Positions 7,096 to 13,229 of a stretch of 43,045 nt of DNA are shown here, piece after piece (the first letter of the stretch is position 1; each line of letters opens with the position of its first letter). The notes under the pieces are model-generated. The model was not told the origin of the DNA. It made no database searches and saw nothing but the letters and a program-made list of their open reading frames with translations. The DNA is from a virus: positions 1 to 43,045 of the IMG/VR virus record IMGVR_UViG_3300046780_000143. One strand, given 5' to 3'. The position numbers were made by a program, and so were the translations under genes.

Positions 7096-7208
7096 GCGCT
7101 CAGCCGCTTCGCCGCTGCCTCGAATGCGAGGAGCTTTTCGCCGATCACGACGACAGCCGGGGGGATTGTCCCTTCTGCGACTCGCCGAACACCGAACGCT
7201 TCGAATAA
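7092..7208 (+). CDS. 38-aa zinc-ribbon mini-protein
   Basis: 38 aa starting at a GTG that overlaps the previous stop (GTGA). Two CxxC knuckles are visible: CLEC at residues 9-12 and CPFC at 26-29. This is the ligand set and spacing of a minimal zinc ribbon or rubredoxin-like fold. Such mini-ribbons often bind a partner protein or nucleic acid. The paired knuckles and coupled start make a real gene likely despite the size. Confidence 0.6.
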   Translation: MSAQPLRRCLECEELFADHDDSRGDCPFCDSPNTERFE

Positions 7209-7239
7209 CCCCGTTCACCGACCTAAGGATGCTCACCCT

Positions 7240-7482
7240 ATGGCCTCTCGCCCGTTCCAACTCCTGCCGCTTTACCTGCGTCACGAACCTACGACCGACC
7301 GCGTTGTCATCGAACGCGACCCGGAAATGGCGAAGCGCTGCCTAGACGTTGTGGCCTATCGTGACCCGGAAATGACCACAGTCGCCGCGCGCTGGGCGTG
7401 GTGGCAGACCCGGCCGCGCCGCAACGCGAAGTCGGTTACGTTCAACTGCTACCGCTGGCGCGCTGTCTGGGCCGCCGAATAA
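7240..7482 (+). CDS. Small basic early protein of unknown function
   Basis: 80 aa, basic and Trp/Arg-rich at the C-terminus (RWAWWQTRPRRNAKSVTFNC). It is preceded by a full form of the shared leader: CCCGTTCACCG, then CTAAGGATGCTCA, then 4 nt to the ATG. Charge and aromatic content would suit nucleic-acid binding, but no known domain was recognised. Confidence 0.6.
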   Translation: MASRPFQLLPLYLRHEPTTDRVVIERDPEMAKRCLDVVAYRDPEMTTVAARWAWWQTRPRRNAKSVTFNCYRWRAVWAAE

Positions 7483-7510
7483 CAACCCTCACCGAACAAG
7501 GATGCTCAAA

Positions 7511-8053
7511 ATGTCTGCCAACCAATGTTCGACGACCCACATTCGCGCGCTGGTTTCCGCCGCGATGCGATGGGACACCTACAACACCGTTCCGCGACCG
7601 CCGGTCGCCATGATGGAGCGCCACCCTGAGGCCTTTAAGCATCTGCTCCGCGCTGGGCCTTCGCCGCTCAATTCGAACTGGGTCAAGACCTACCCCGACG
7701 AGTTCGGCCGCGCGCTTGTGCTGGCGAACCTCGACTCGCTGAACGCACGCTACCCGGCGCACGCCGACCCGGAATCCGATGCGGCGTGGGTCGCCGATTT
7801 CCGCCACGCGCACACCGATCACGAGCCGCTGGCGATGATCAAGAACGCCGATTATTTCGCCTATCAGTCCTGCGAGGTTTCCGACTGGGAATCGTGTTGG
7901 GCGAACGCGGCCTATAAGGCGCTTCGCGAATGTGCGATCAGCGCCGCGACCAGCCGCGAGCCCTGGGGGATCGCAGACCCGGCTGGCGGCCCGCTTGAGC
8001 CGGGCAAGGCGGGCGCCCCGGTGTCCCTTCTGGCCCTGTCACGCAAGGCCTAG
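7511..8053 (+). CDS. Conserved-looking early protein of unknown function
   Basis: 180 aa. The middle contains NADYFAYQSCEVSDWESCWA followed by a helix (YKALRECAISAA). This resembles a pattern common in small uncharacterised phage and plasmid proteins (Y-x-Y-Q-S-C-E...W), though I cannot name the family with confidence. I chose the ATG at 7511, which follows the AAGGATGCTCAAA leader with normal spacing, over the ATG inside the leader at 7502. It is followed by a 115-nt gap with two hairpins. No function is assigned. Confidence 0.65.
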   Translation: MSANQCSTTHIRALVSAAMRWDTYNTVPRPPVAMMERHPEAFKHLLRAGPSPLNSNWVKTYPDEFGRALVLANLDSLNARYPAHADPESDAAWVADFRHAHTDHEPLAMIKNADYFAYQSCEVSDWESCWANAAYKALRECAISAATSREPWGIADPAGGPLEPGKAGAPVSLLALSRKA

Positions 8054-8071
8054 CCTGACAGTTTGTCGCAT

Positions 8072-8144
8072 GGCCCGCAGCACTTTAGAGGTTGCGGGCC
8101 TAGGCAAGGCGCGTTAGAACAGTCTCACACCGGGGCGACGCCCC
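8072..8144. other. Two hairpins in the gap between early genes
   Basis: 8072-8079 pairs with 8093-8100 (GGCCCGCA/TGCGGGCC). 8132-8137 pairs with 8139-8144 (GGGGCG/CGCCCC). Neither is followed by a T-run, so these are not classical terminators. They could be RNA-processing or pausing sites. CTTTAG and CCTAGG occur in the same gap, but no good -35/-10 pair was found. Confidence 0.4.
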
Positions 8145-8168
8145 AAGCTCAAACAGGATGCTCAACAG

Positions 8169-8447
8169 ATGCCCGACGCCCTCGAAACCGCCCGCCTCGC
8201 GCTGGCCACCAACCTGCCGCAAGGCGACTCCAAGGTGGGCCGCTACACAGTCAGCCTGACCGCCGAATGCGACCCGAACGACCCGCAGCGCGGAGCTTGG
8301 GTTGACTGTTGGGTCACGTCACCGGGCGGCGGCCATACGAACTCGCTCGCCTGCCTTGAAGGCGAAGGCCGGTTCGATGACGGCCCGACAATCAGCGAGG
8401 CCGCTATCGACCAGATCACGGCGTTCGCCCAGAAGCACGGCTACTGA
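8169..8447 (+). CDS. Small acidic early protein of unknown function
   Basis: 92 aa, acidic, apparently beta-rich in the middle (SKVGRYTVSLTAECD, WVDCWVTSPGGGH) with a closing helix (AAIDQITAFAQKHG). It has the shared leader (AGGATGCTCAACAG before the ATG). It is not recognised. An acidic beta protein made early could be a DNA mimic or inhibitor, but nothing specific supports that. Confidence 0.6.
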   Translation: MPDALETARLALATNLPQGDSKVGRYTVSLTAECDPNDPQRGAWVDCWVTSPGGGHTNSLACLEGEGRFDDGPTISEAAIDQITAFAQKHGY

Positions 8448-8463
8448 GAAAGGATCGCAGACC

Positions 8464-8688
8464 ATGGTTATCTCAGACTCGAAGACCGGCGAGGCCTTCC
8501 GCGCCGAAGTGCTGGCCGAAATCGACCGGCGCCTGACCTACATTGCATCGGACGCCAAGCACGCGCGGACGCAGCGCGACCAGAAGGCCGCGACAGCGCG
8601 CGGCGGGGAGCTTCGCGACTTGCGGGCCTTCCTGGCGTCGATCACCTTTGCCGATCTGCCGAAGGGCGGCGAACCGGCGTTCTCCTAA
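8464..8688 (+). CDS. Small helical early protein of unknown function
   Basis: 74 aa and highly helical. A long charged region (IDRRLTYIASDAKHARTQRD) suggests a helical hairpin or coiled-coil dimer. It has AAAGGA about 9 nt before the ATG and starts 17 nt after the previous stop. It is not recognised. Confidence 0.55.
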   Translation: MVISDSKTGEAFRAEVLAEIDRRLTYIASDAKHARTQRDQKAATARGGELRDLRAFLASITFADLPKGGEPAFS

Positions 8689-8715
8689 CCACCGTCACCG
8701 AAAGGGATGCTCACC

Positions 8716-8895
8716 ATGTCGCTAGATCAATTCAGCAAAGGCCAGCGCGTGACCTACACCGGCGCCGCCCACGGTCGCACTGGCCAATCGGGGACCGTCA
8801 TTCGCCCGGTCAAGTCGCGTAACGTCGTTACGCTGCGCTGGGATAACGACGGTAGCTGGTTCGACGCCAGACCCGCCAACCTGCAACCCGCCTAA
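8716..8895 (+). CDS. Small SH3/KOW-like beta-barrel protein
   Basis: 59 aa. The pattern F-S-K-G-Q-R-V-T-Y followed by GRTGQSGTVI, then VVTLRWDNDGSWFDARPANL, is that of a five-strand SH3-like or KOW barrel, as in many small phage proteins. It starts at the second ATG after the shared leader (AAAGGGATGCTCACC). Such barrels bind nucleic acid or protein tails; the target is unknown. Confidence 0.6.
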   Translation: MSLDQFSKGQRVTYTGAAHGRTGQSGTVIRPVKSRNVVTLRWDNDGSWFDARPANLQPA

Positions 8896-8923
8896 CCCCG
8901 TTCACCGAACAAGGATGCTCAGT

Positions 8924-9337
8924 ATGCAAACGATCACAGCCGAACAATTCGAGTCGATGCGCGAAATCTGGCGGGCCGACATGCTCTATCAGATGGACCG
9001 CATAATGGAGCGGCTAGACCGCCGCGCCCACCCGCTGAACTTCGGCGACGACCCGCCCGGCGCTACCGATGGCGATCTGCCCGGCCTGTTCAGGGTCCTC
9101 GACGCTCAGCTAGTGCGGAACCTTGCGCGGGCTGGCGTCACCGTCGAAGACGCCGAGCGCCGCGACGATCCGCTGGACACCCTGGCGGCCCTCTATCGCG
9201 ACTTCACCGGCCCGAACACCGACGAGTCGATCCGGCGCGGCCCGCACGTCGCCCTGATCGCCCGCACGCTTACCGAGAACGGCCGCAGCCTCACCGAGCT
9301 TCAGGAGGCGGCCGACCAGCGCTGGAAAAGCCAATGA
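8924..9337 (+). CDS. Helical early protein of unknown function
   Basis: 137 aa, helical throughout and acidic. The N-terminus has AEQFESMREIWRADMLYQMD and the C-terminus RTLTENGRSLTELQEAADQR. It carries the full shared leader (CCCGTTCACCGAACAAGGATGCTCA, split here as CCCGTTCACCGAAC plus AAGGATGCTCA). The next gene overlaps its stop by ATGA. It is not recognised. Confidence 0.6.
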   Translation: MQTITAEQFESMREIWRADMLYQMDRIMERLDRRAHPLNFGDDPPGATDGDLPGLFRVLDAQLVRNLARAGVTVEDAERRDDPLDTLAALYRDFTGPNTDESIRRGPHVALIARTLTENGRSLTELQEAADQRWKSQ

Positions 9338-9588
9338 GCCGCCAGCCGCCCAGCCTCGCGCCTGACCTCAGCCGCAAGCCCGCTGCGGTCTACAGGGTGA
9401 GCCGCGAACTGCCCTATTCCGTTCGCGTGTTGGAAGTCGAGAAGAACGGCCGCCCGCTCTGCGTCATCACCGAACCGACCCTAGAGCTAGTCGCGCTGCC
9501 CGGCTCGCTGAGCGGCGAGGATGGCGAAGGAGTCGCCGAGGCGGTCTTCGCCTACCTGATCGCCGAGGAACAGGCCTCGTTCGAATAA
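9334..9588 (+). CDS. Small early protein of unknown function
   Basis: 84 aa with a beta-rich middle (ELPYSVRVLEVEKNGRPLCV) and an acidic helical end (EAVFAYLIAEEQASFE). It is coupled to the previous gene by ATGA. It is the last gene before the strong operator-flanked promoter at 9633. Confidence 0.55.
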   Translation: MSRQPPSLAPDLSRKPAAVYRVSRELPYSVRVLEVEKNGRPLCVITEPTLELVALPGSLSGEDGEGVAEAVFAYLIAEEQASFE

Positions 9589-9612
9589 CACCGTTCGCGC
9601 ACAATGTCGCAT

Positions 9613-9661
9613 CCTAGCCCATAATTCGCCGATTGACGTGGTTATGGGCTAGGCCTATAAA
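9613..9661 (+). promoter_or_regulatory. Strong early promoter flanked by a perfect 12-bp inverted repeat operator
   Basis: TTGACG (9633-9638), 17-bp spacer, TATAAA (9656-9661). A perfect inverted repeat, CCTAGCCCATAA (9613-9624) with TTATGGGCTAGG (9642-9653), places one arm upstream of -35 and the other inside the spacer against the -10. This is a classical arrangement for repression by a dimer that bridges the two sites. Confidence 0.75.
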
Positions 9662-9710
9662 GGGGATGCGTTCGGCGATGGGCCGGGCGACGAAAAGGAT
9701 GCTCTTTCTC

Positions 9711-10175
9711 ATGACCGAATTTTCAATCGAGGCCTCGCCCGGCCAACGCTTGCGCGTCGGCTGGTCCGACGAAAACGGAAACTCCTACTGGTTTCAAGCC
9801 AAGGTTAACGGCGACCAGATCACCGAGGTTGGCGGTTCGACCTACCGGAATCGACCGACGATCTTTCAGCGCGGCGCGACGATCCGGCGCGGCCCCGGTG
9901 CGGGCATGTCCTACCACGACGCCAACGCCGAGCCGTGGGCTTCGCTGGTCGCCGAGGCCAGCGCCAAGGTCGCAGCGGGCAAGCTCGCCACGGCCGCGTT
10001 CGCCGCCAAAGCCGCCCACGACGCCGACCGCACCGCTGAGACGATCAGGGGCAAGGCTCAGGCCGTTCGCGCGGCCCTGCTGTCCGTCAAGGTGGCGGCC
10101 GTGGAAGCCCTCGCCGACGTGCCCGACGCGGCCCTGGCCGAGGTCTACGACCGCATTCAGAACGGCGCGATCTAA
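9711..10175 (+). CDS. Early protein of unknown function with alanine-rich helical C-terminus
   Basis: 154 aa. Residues 1-70 look like a beta domain (QRLRVGWSDENGNSYWFQAK). Residues 80-154 are a long Ala/Lys/Glu helix (AAGKLATAAFAAKAAHDADR and onward). The start at 9711 follows AAAAGGATGCTCTTTCTC, a variant of the shared leader. It heads a run of six tightly overlapping genes (9711-12645) driven by the operator-flanked promoter. It is not recognised. Confidence 0.6.
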   Translation: MTEFSIEASPGQRLRVGWSDENGNSYWFQAKVNGDQITEVGGSTYRNRPTIFQRGATIRRGPGAGMSYHDANAEPWASLVAEASAKVAAGKLATAAFAAKAAHDADRTAETIRGKAQAVRAALLSVKVAAVEALADVPDAALAEVYDRIQNGAI

Positions 10176-10438
10176 TGACCTTCAAGAGCCCAACCCAGCC
10201 CTACTGCCGCTGCTGCGGCGGCCCGATCCGCGCGCCACAAGGAACCCAGCCAATGAGCGAGGAACAGCGCGAGCGCCACGCCGCTGCCGCCGAGGCCATA
10301 ATCGAGGCGATCTACTGCAACGCCATGTCGCTGAGCGCCGACGTTCGCAGCGGGTCAAAGCTGACGCCTGACCAGCGCCGCAAGCTGAATCAGGCGCGGC
10401 GCGAAATCGAGTTTATCGTTGAGGAAACCGCCCGATGA
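10175..10438 (+). CDS. Small zinc-knuckle and helical protein
   Basis: 87 aa. It begins with a short Cys cluster, YCRCCGGPI at residues 9-17, then has a helical body (ERHAAAAEAIIEAIYCNAMS, RRKLNQARREIEFIVEETAR). Its start overlaps the previous stop (TAATG) and its stop overlaps the recombinase start (ATGA). Only one CxxC-type knuckle is seen, so metal binding would need a partner or dimer. Confidence 0.55.
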   Translation: MTFKSPTQPYCRCCGGPIRAPQGTQPMSEEQRERHAAAAEAIIEAIYCNAMSLSADVRSGSKLTPDQRRKLNQARREIEFIVEETAR

Positions 10439-11037
10439 GATTCGCCTATTACCGGGTCAGCAGCGCTGACCAATCCATCGAAGCCCAGCGCGCCGAGCTT
10501 GGCTTTGTCCTGGGCAAGGACGCCTTGGAGTTCCATGATGAGAACGTCTCAGGCGTGATCCCGATGCTCAAGCGGCCGGGCTTCGGCGCCATGGCTGCGA
10601 AGGCCCGCGACGGCGACACGATCTGCGTTGCGGCCGTTGACCGGCTGGGGCGGGACGCCATCGACATTCAGACCACCGTCCGCGCCCTCATCGACTCGGG
10701 CGTGATCGTTGACGTGAAAGGCCTTGGCCCCATCGGCCGGGGCGCTGGCGAAATCGTCCTGGCGGTGCTGGCCCAGGTCGCCGACATGGAACGCCGCCGC
10801 ATCTGGGAACGGTCGCAATATGGGATCAAGGTCGCGAAGGCCTCGCTACTGGCGACCGGCAAGACGCACAACGGCAAGGCCGGGTTTGGCCGCCCGGTGT
10901 CGGCCGACGCTCAGACCGTCGCCCAGTGGCGGCGCGAGCATGACGCCTCTATCAGCGCCACGGCCCGGCAGTTCGGAATCGGGGTTTCGACCGTCAAGCG
11001 CTACTGCGCCGAAGCCGCCGATCTGAAGGCTGCCTGA
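10435..11037 (+). CDS. Serine recombinase (resolvase/invertase family)
   Basis: 200 aa, the usual length for small serine recombinases. The catalytic N-terminus reads FAYYRVSSADQSIEAQ with the nucleophile Ser at about residue 9. It is followed by VDRLGRDAIDI and a long E helix (EIVLAVLAQVADMERRRIWE). The C-terminal 45 residues form a Hin-type helix-turn-helix (ISATARQFGIGVSTVKRYC). It may resolve multimers, invert a segment or act as a regulator. The genome also has a tyrosine integrase, so it is unlikely to be the integrase. No pair of inverted crossover sites was found. Confidence 0.9.
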   Translation: MRFAYYRVSSADQSIEAQRAELGFVLGKDALEFHDENVSGVIPMLKRPGFGAMAAKARDGDTICVAAVDRLGRDAIDIQTTVRALIDSGVIVDVKGLGPIGRGAGEIVLAVLAQVADMERRRIWERSQYGIKVAKASLLATGKTHNGKAGFGRPVSADAQTVAQWRREHDASISATARQFGIGVSTVKRYCAEAADLKAA

Positions 11038-11948
11038 TGCTGGCCGATCAACTGCTAGAGCCGAACCCCGAGCTTTCCGAAATGACCTTCGGCAGGCTCG
11101 GGGCCTATCAGGCGCGGCTGAGGGAAGCGCACAAGTTCACCCTTGATCGCTCAATCGGCGAGGTCGCGGGCGACATGCCGCGAGCCGCCGTGCGCGACAC
11201 CCTGCCGTTCTGCCGCCTGCCTTATCCGATCTGCTGGCTAGAGATTGCCCAGCAGGATCGGCCGTTTTTCGCCGACGCCTTCACCCATGGCCCGAACCAC
11301 TCGGGCGGGCGCACCTTTCAGCCGGTGCGGGTCGGCATCCTCTGTGAACAGCAGGGCGACAACCCGCAGCGGTTCTGGGCGACCTTGGCTTGGAGCTACA
11401 GCACCGCCGACCAGTTGACCCAGGGCCTCGATAGCCCGCTTTCGATCTGTCCGGCTGGCGTGTCGATCTGGTGTGACGAACCGGACCCTGAGCTTAACGA
11501 ACCCTTCCTGCTGACCATGACCATTGCGCCCTACTGGCGCGAGACGATGCTGAAGATCGCCGCCACGGCTCCTGAACTTGCCGAGGAGCTAGGCCGCAAC
11601 GCGAACCACGACTGGGCTGGCGAGCCGTGGTTCTGGCTGGCGGTGATGGCCCTGCTCAACGCGAAGAACGGCGCAAGCTCCGAATTTCGCCCGGCGCCCG
11701 CCAAGCTCAATAAGAGCCGCGCAGAGCGGGGGAAGCCGCCGCTGGTAGACTACCACCAGCTAACCCTTCGCATCGGCCCCAGGGCGCGCGCTGAGGCCGG
11801 GGCGGGGCATTCCAGATCAGGGCACCGGGCGCATACCGTTCGCGGCCACTTCAAGATCAGGAAGACCGGGATTTACTGGTGGCGGCCGTTCATCCGGGGC
11901 GAGGTCGCCGAGGGCTTCGCGAACAAACGCTACAAGGTGAAGCTGTGA
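11037..11948 (+). CDS. Conserved phage/prophage protein of unknown function
   Basis: 303 aa. The C-terminal third carries the pattern LNKSRAERGKPPLVDYHQLT, then SGHRAHTVRGHFKIRKTGIY, then WWRPFIRGE. This is familiar from uncharacterised proteins of alphaproteobacterial and pseudomonad prophages. The His/Arg-rich RGHF-type motif looks like a nucleic-acid-binding or catalytic patch, but the family has no established function that I know of. It is one nt from the recombinase and overlapped by the HTH gene (GTGA). Confidence 0.75.
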   Translation: MLADQLLEPNPELSEMTFGRLGAYQARLREAHKFTLDRSIGEVAGDMPRAAVRDTLPFCRLPYPICWLEIAQQDRPFFADAFTHGPNHSGGRTFQPVRVGILCEQQGDNPQRFWATLAWSYSTADQLTQGLDSPLSICPAGVSIWCDEPDPELNEPFLLTMTIAPYWRETMLKIAATAPELAEELGRNANHDWAGEPWFWLAVMALLNAKNGASSEFRPAPAKLNKSRAERGKPPLVDYHQLTLRIGPRARAEAGAGHSRSGHRAHTVRGHFKIRKTGIYWWRPFIRGEVAEGFANKRYKVKL

Positions 11949-12376
11949 TCGACCTGTCGCTCGCAGACCGGCTGCATCAGGCGCGGATCAACGCCGGATA
12001 TGAGACGGCGAAGGATTTCGCCCTCGCCCACGGCTTCAAGATTTCGACCTATACCCAGTGGGAGAAGACCGGCTCGATGACCATTAAGGCCTGCAAGTTA
12101 TGTGCGGCGGCCCTGAAGGTGTCACGCTGCTGGCTGACGTTCGGCGACGAATCCGACCCGCCGTGGTTTAAGGAGGTTCGGACGCTGACCCAGGAAATTG
12201 CTGACCGGGCTGGTGGCGTCGGCGAGCTTGCCGAGGCTTTGGGCGTCGATTATGGCACGGCGAAGTCCTGGGTCCGGCGTGACGCGATCCCGGCCGACTA
12301 CTGGCTGGCCTGCGACAGGCTCAAGCTCGCGACCCTCAAGCAACTGGCGACCCACCGGGCCAAGGTGAAGCCATGA
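11945..12376 (+). CDS. Two-domain helix-turn-helix regulator (XRE-like plus YdaS/Cro-like)
   Basis: 143 aa from a GTG that overlaps the previous stop. Residues 5-60 form an XRE-type HTH (LADRLHQARINAGYETAKDF, then ISTYTQWEKTGSMTIKACKL). Residues 85-130 form a second HTH of YdaS/Cro type (AGGVGELAEALGVDYGTAKS, then WVRRDAIPADYW). The second half is clearly related to the 70-aa protein at 21547. One chain thus carries two different DNA-binding folds. A role in repressing the early block or the control region is inferred. Confidence 0.75.
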   Translation: MIDLSLADRLHQARINAGYETAKDFALAHGFKISTYTQWEKTGSMTIKACKLCAAALKVSRCWLTFGDESDPPWFKEVRTLTQEIADRAGGVGELAEALGVDYGTAKSWVRRDAIPADYWLACDRLKLATLKQLATHRAKVKP

Positions 12377-12645
12377 AGGATTCCGAGCTTATGGCCGTGA
12401 TCTTCACCACCGAGGAAGCGCCCGGCGCGTGGCCAAACGGGACGCCGGTCTGCAAGGTCAACAGTCAGCCGGGCGACGCCACGCCAGACGGGACGATAGG
12501 CCTTGTCCTGGGCAGCATCGCCGCGCCGCCGCTGCCGGGCTTCGGCTATTTCGTGATCTGGGCGACCCGCCCAGGCGTCCCGGTGTTCTGCGCCGACACC
12601 AACCGGGACGGCACGCCCAGGCTGCGCCTTGACAACCTTCAGTAG
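12373..12645 (+). CDS. Small protein of unknown function ending the early operon
   Basis: 90 aa, apparently a compact beta protein (GTPVCKVNSQPGDATPDGTI, GFGYFVIWATRPGVPVFCAD). It is coupled to the HTH gene by ATGA and followed after 53 nt by a strong terminator. Its fold resembles small SH3-like phage proteins, but the family is not certain. Confidence 0.6.
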   Translation: MKDSELMAVIFTTEEAPGAWPNGTPVCKVNSQPGDATPDGTIGLVLGSIAAPPLPGFGYFVIWATRPGVPVFCADTNRDGTPRLRLDNLQ

Positions 12646-12698
12646 AGGGCACAACCTCCCGACCTTCTGCCGACCTCTCAGTCTGCGGAGCCCCTTGA

Positions 12699-12742
12699 AG
12701 CCCCCTCAGCATCATCCCCCCGATGCGCTGAGGGGGCTTTTT
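12699..12742 (+). terminator. Rho-independent terminator of the early operon
   Basis: A 12-bp perfect stem (12699-12710 with 12727-12738, AGCCCCCTCAGC/GCTGAGGGGGCT) is followed by TTTTT. Confidence 0.92.
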
Positions 12743-12817
12743 GTTGCCTGTCTCAGAACGTCGTTCGGTGAACCCGGTGTCACCGTTACGCATCGAGCAA
12801 CGATAACAATGAGCATA

Positions 12818-12846
12818 TTGAAGTAGTTATCGAAGTGTGCTATAAT
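12818..12846 (+). promoter_or_regulatory. Near-consensus sigma-70 promoter of the lone gene at 12903
   Basis: TTGAAG (12818-12823), 17-bp spacer, TATAAT (12841-12846). The surrounding 60 bp are distinctly AT-rich compared with the genome. There is no CCTAGCCC site, so this gene appears to escape the control placed on the other early promoters. Confidence 0.85.
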
Positions 12847-12902
12847 AGTCGCATGGGCGGGATTGGCCCGACCCAGGTCTTTGACAAGTTAGGATGCTCT
12901 AC

Positions 12903-13139
12903 ATGAAGTCCAACAGGACTATCGCGGTTAGCCGTGACTACTACACGGTCAACGTTGCTTATTCGATCAAGGGCAAAAAGCGGAAAGAGTTTCACGAACT
13001 CATGAAGCGGATTGAACCTGATCTGTATAAGCGGACGCAATCGCGTATGACAAAGCCGCAGGCCGAAGCCCTGGCCGATCTGCTGCGGCGCTGGGATATC
13101 CCGGTTGAGGTCAACCAGACCGCAGACCTGAGCTTCTAA
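12903..13139 (+). CDS. Lone small basic protein with its own promoter and terminator
   Basis: 78 aa, basic. The first half is strand-like with Tyr residues (VSRDYYTVNVAYSIKGKKRK). The second half is helical (MTKPQAEALADLLRRWDIPV). It starts after the shared leader (AGGATGCTCTAC before the ATG). It stands alone between the early terminator and the end of the terminase gene, with a consensus promoter in front and a terminator behind. This layout is typical of a moron or of a lysogeny-expressed gene. It is not recognised. Confidence 0.7.
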   Translation: MKSNRTIAVSRDYYTVNVAYSIKGKKRKEFHELMKRIEPDLYKRTQSRMTKPQAEALADLLRRWDIPVEVNQTADLSF

Positions 13140-13147
13140 CTCCCTTC

Positions 13148-13176
13148 GGCCCTCGCCTCGCGGCGGGGGCCTTTTT
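13148..13176 (+). terminator. Rho-independent terminator between the lone gene and terL
   Basis: A 10-bp stem with one G-T pair (13148-13157 with 13162-13171), loop TCGC, then TTTTT. The plus-strand side ends the 12903 gene. The minus strand has no comparable T-run. Confidence 0.85.
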
Positions 13177-13229
13177 CTTGCCCCCAGGAAGCCCGCTGGG
13201 GCCGCTTGTCGCCCTGCCCGGCTACCACC

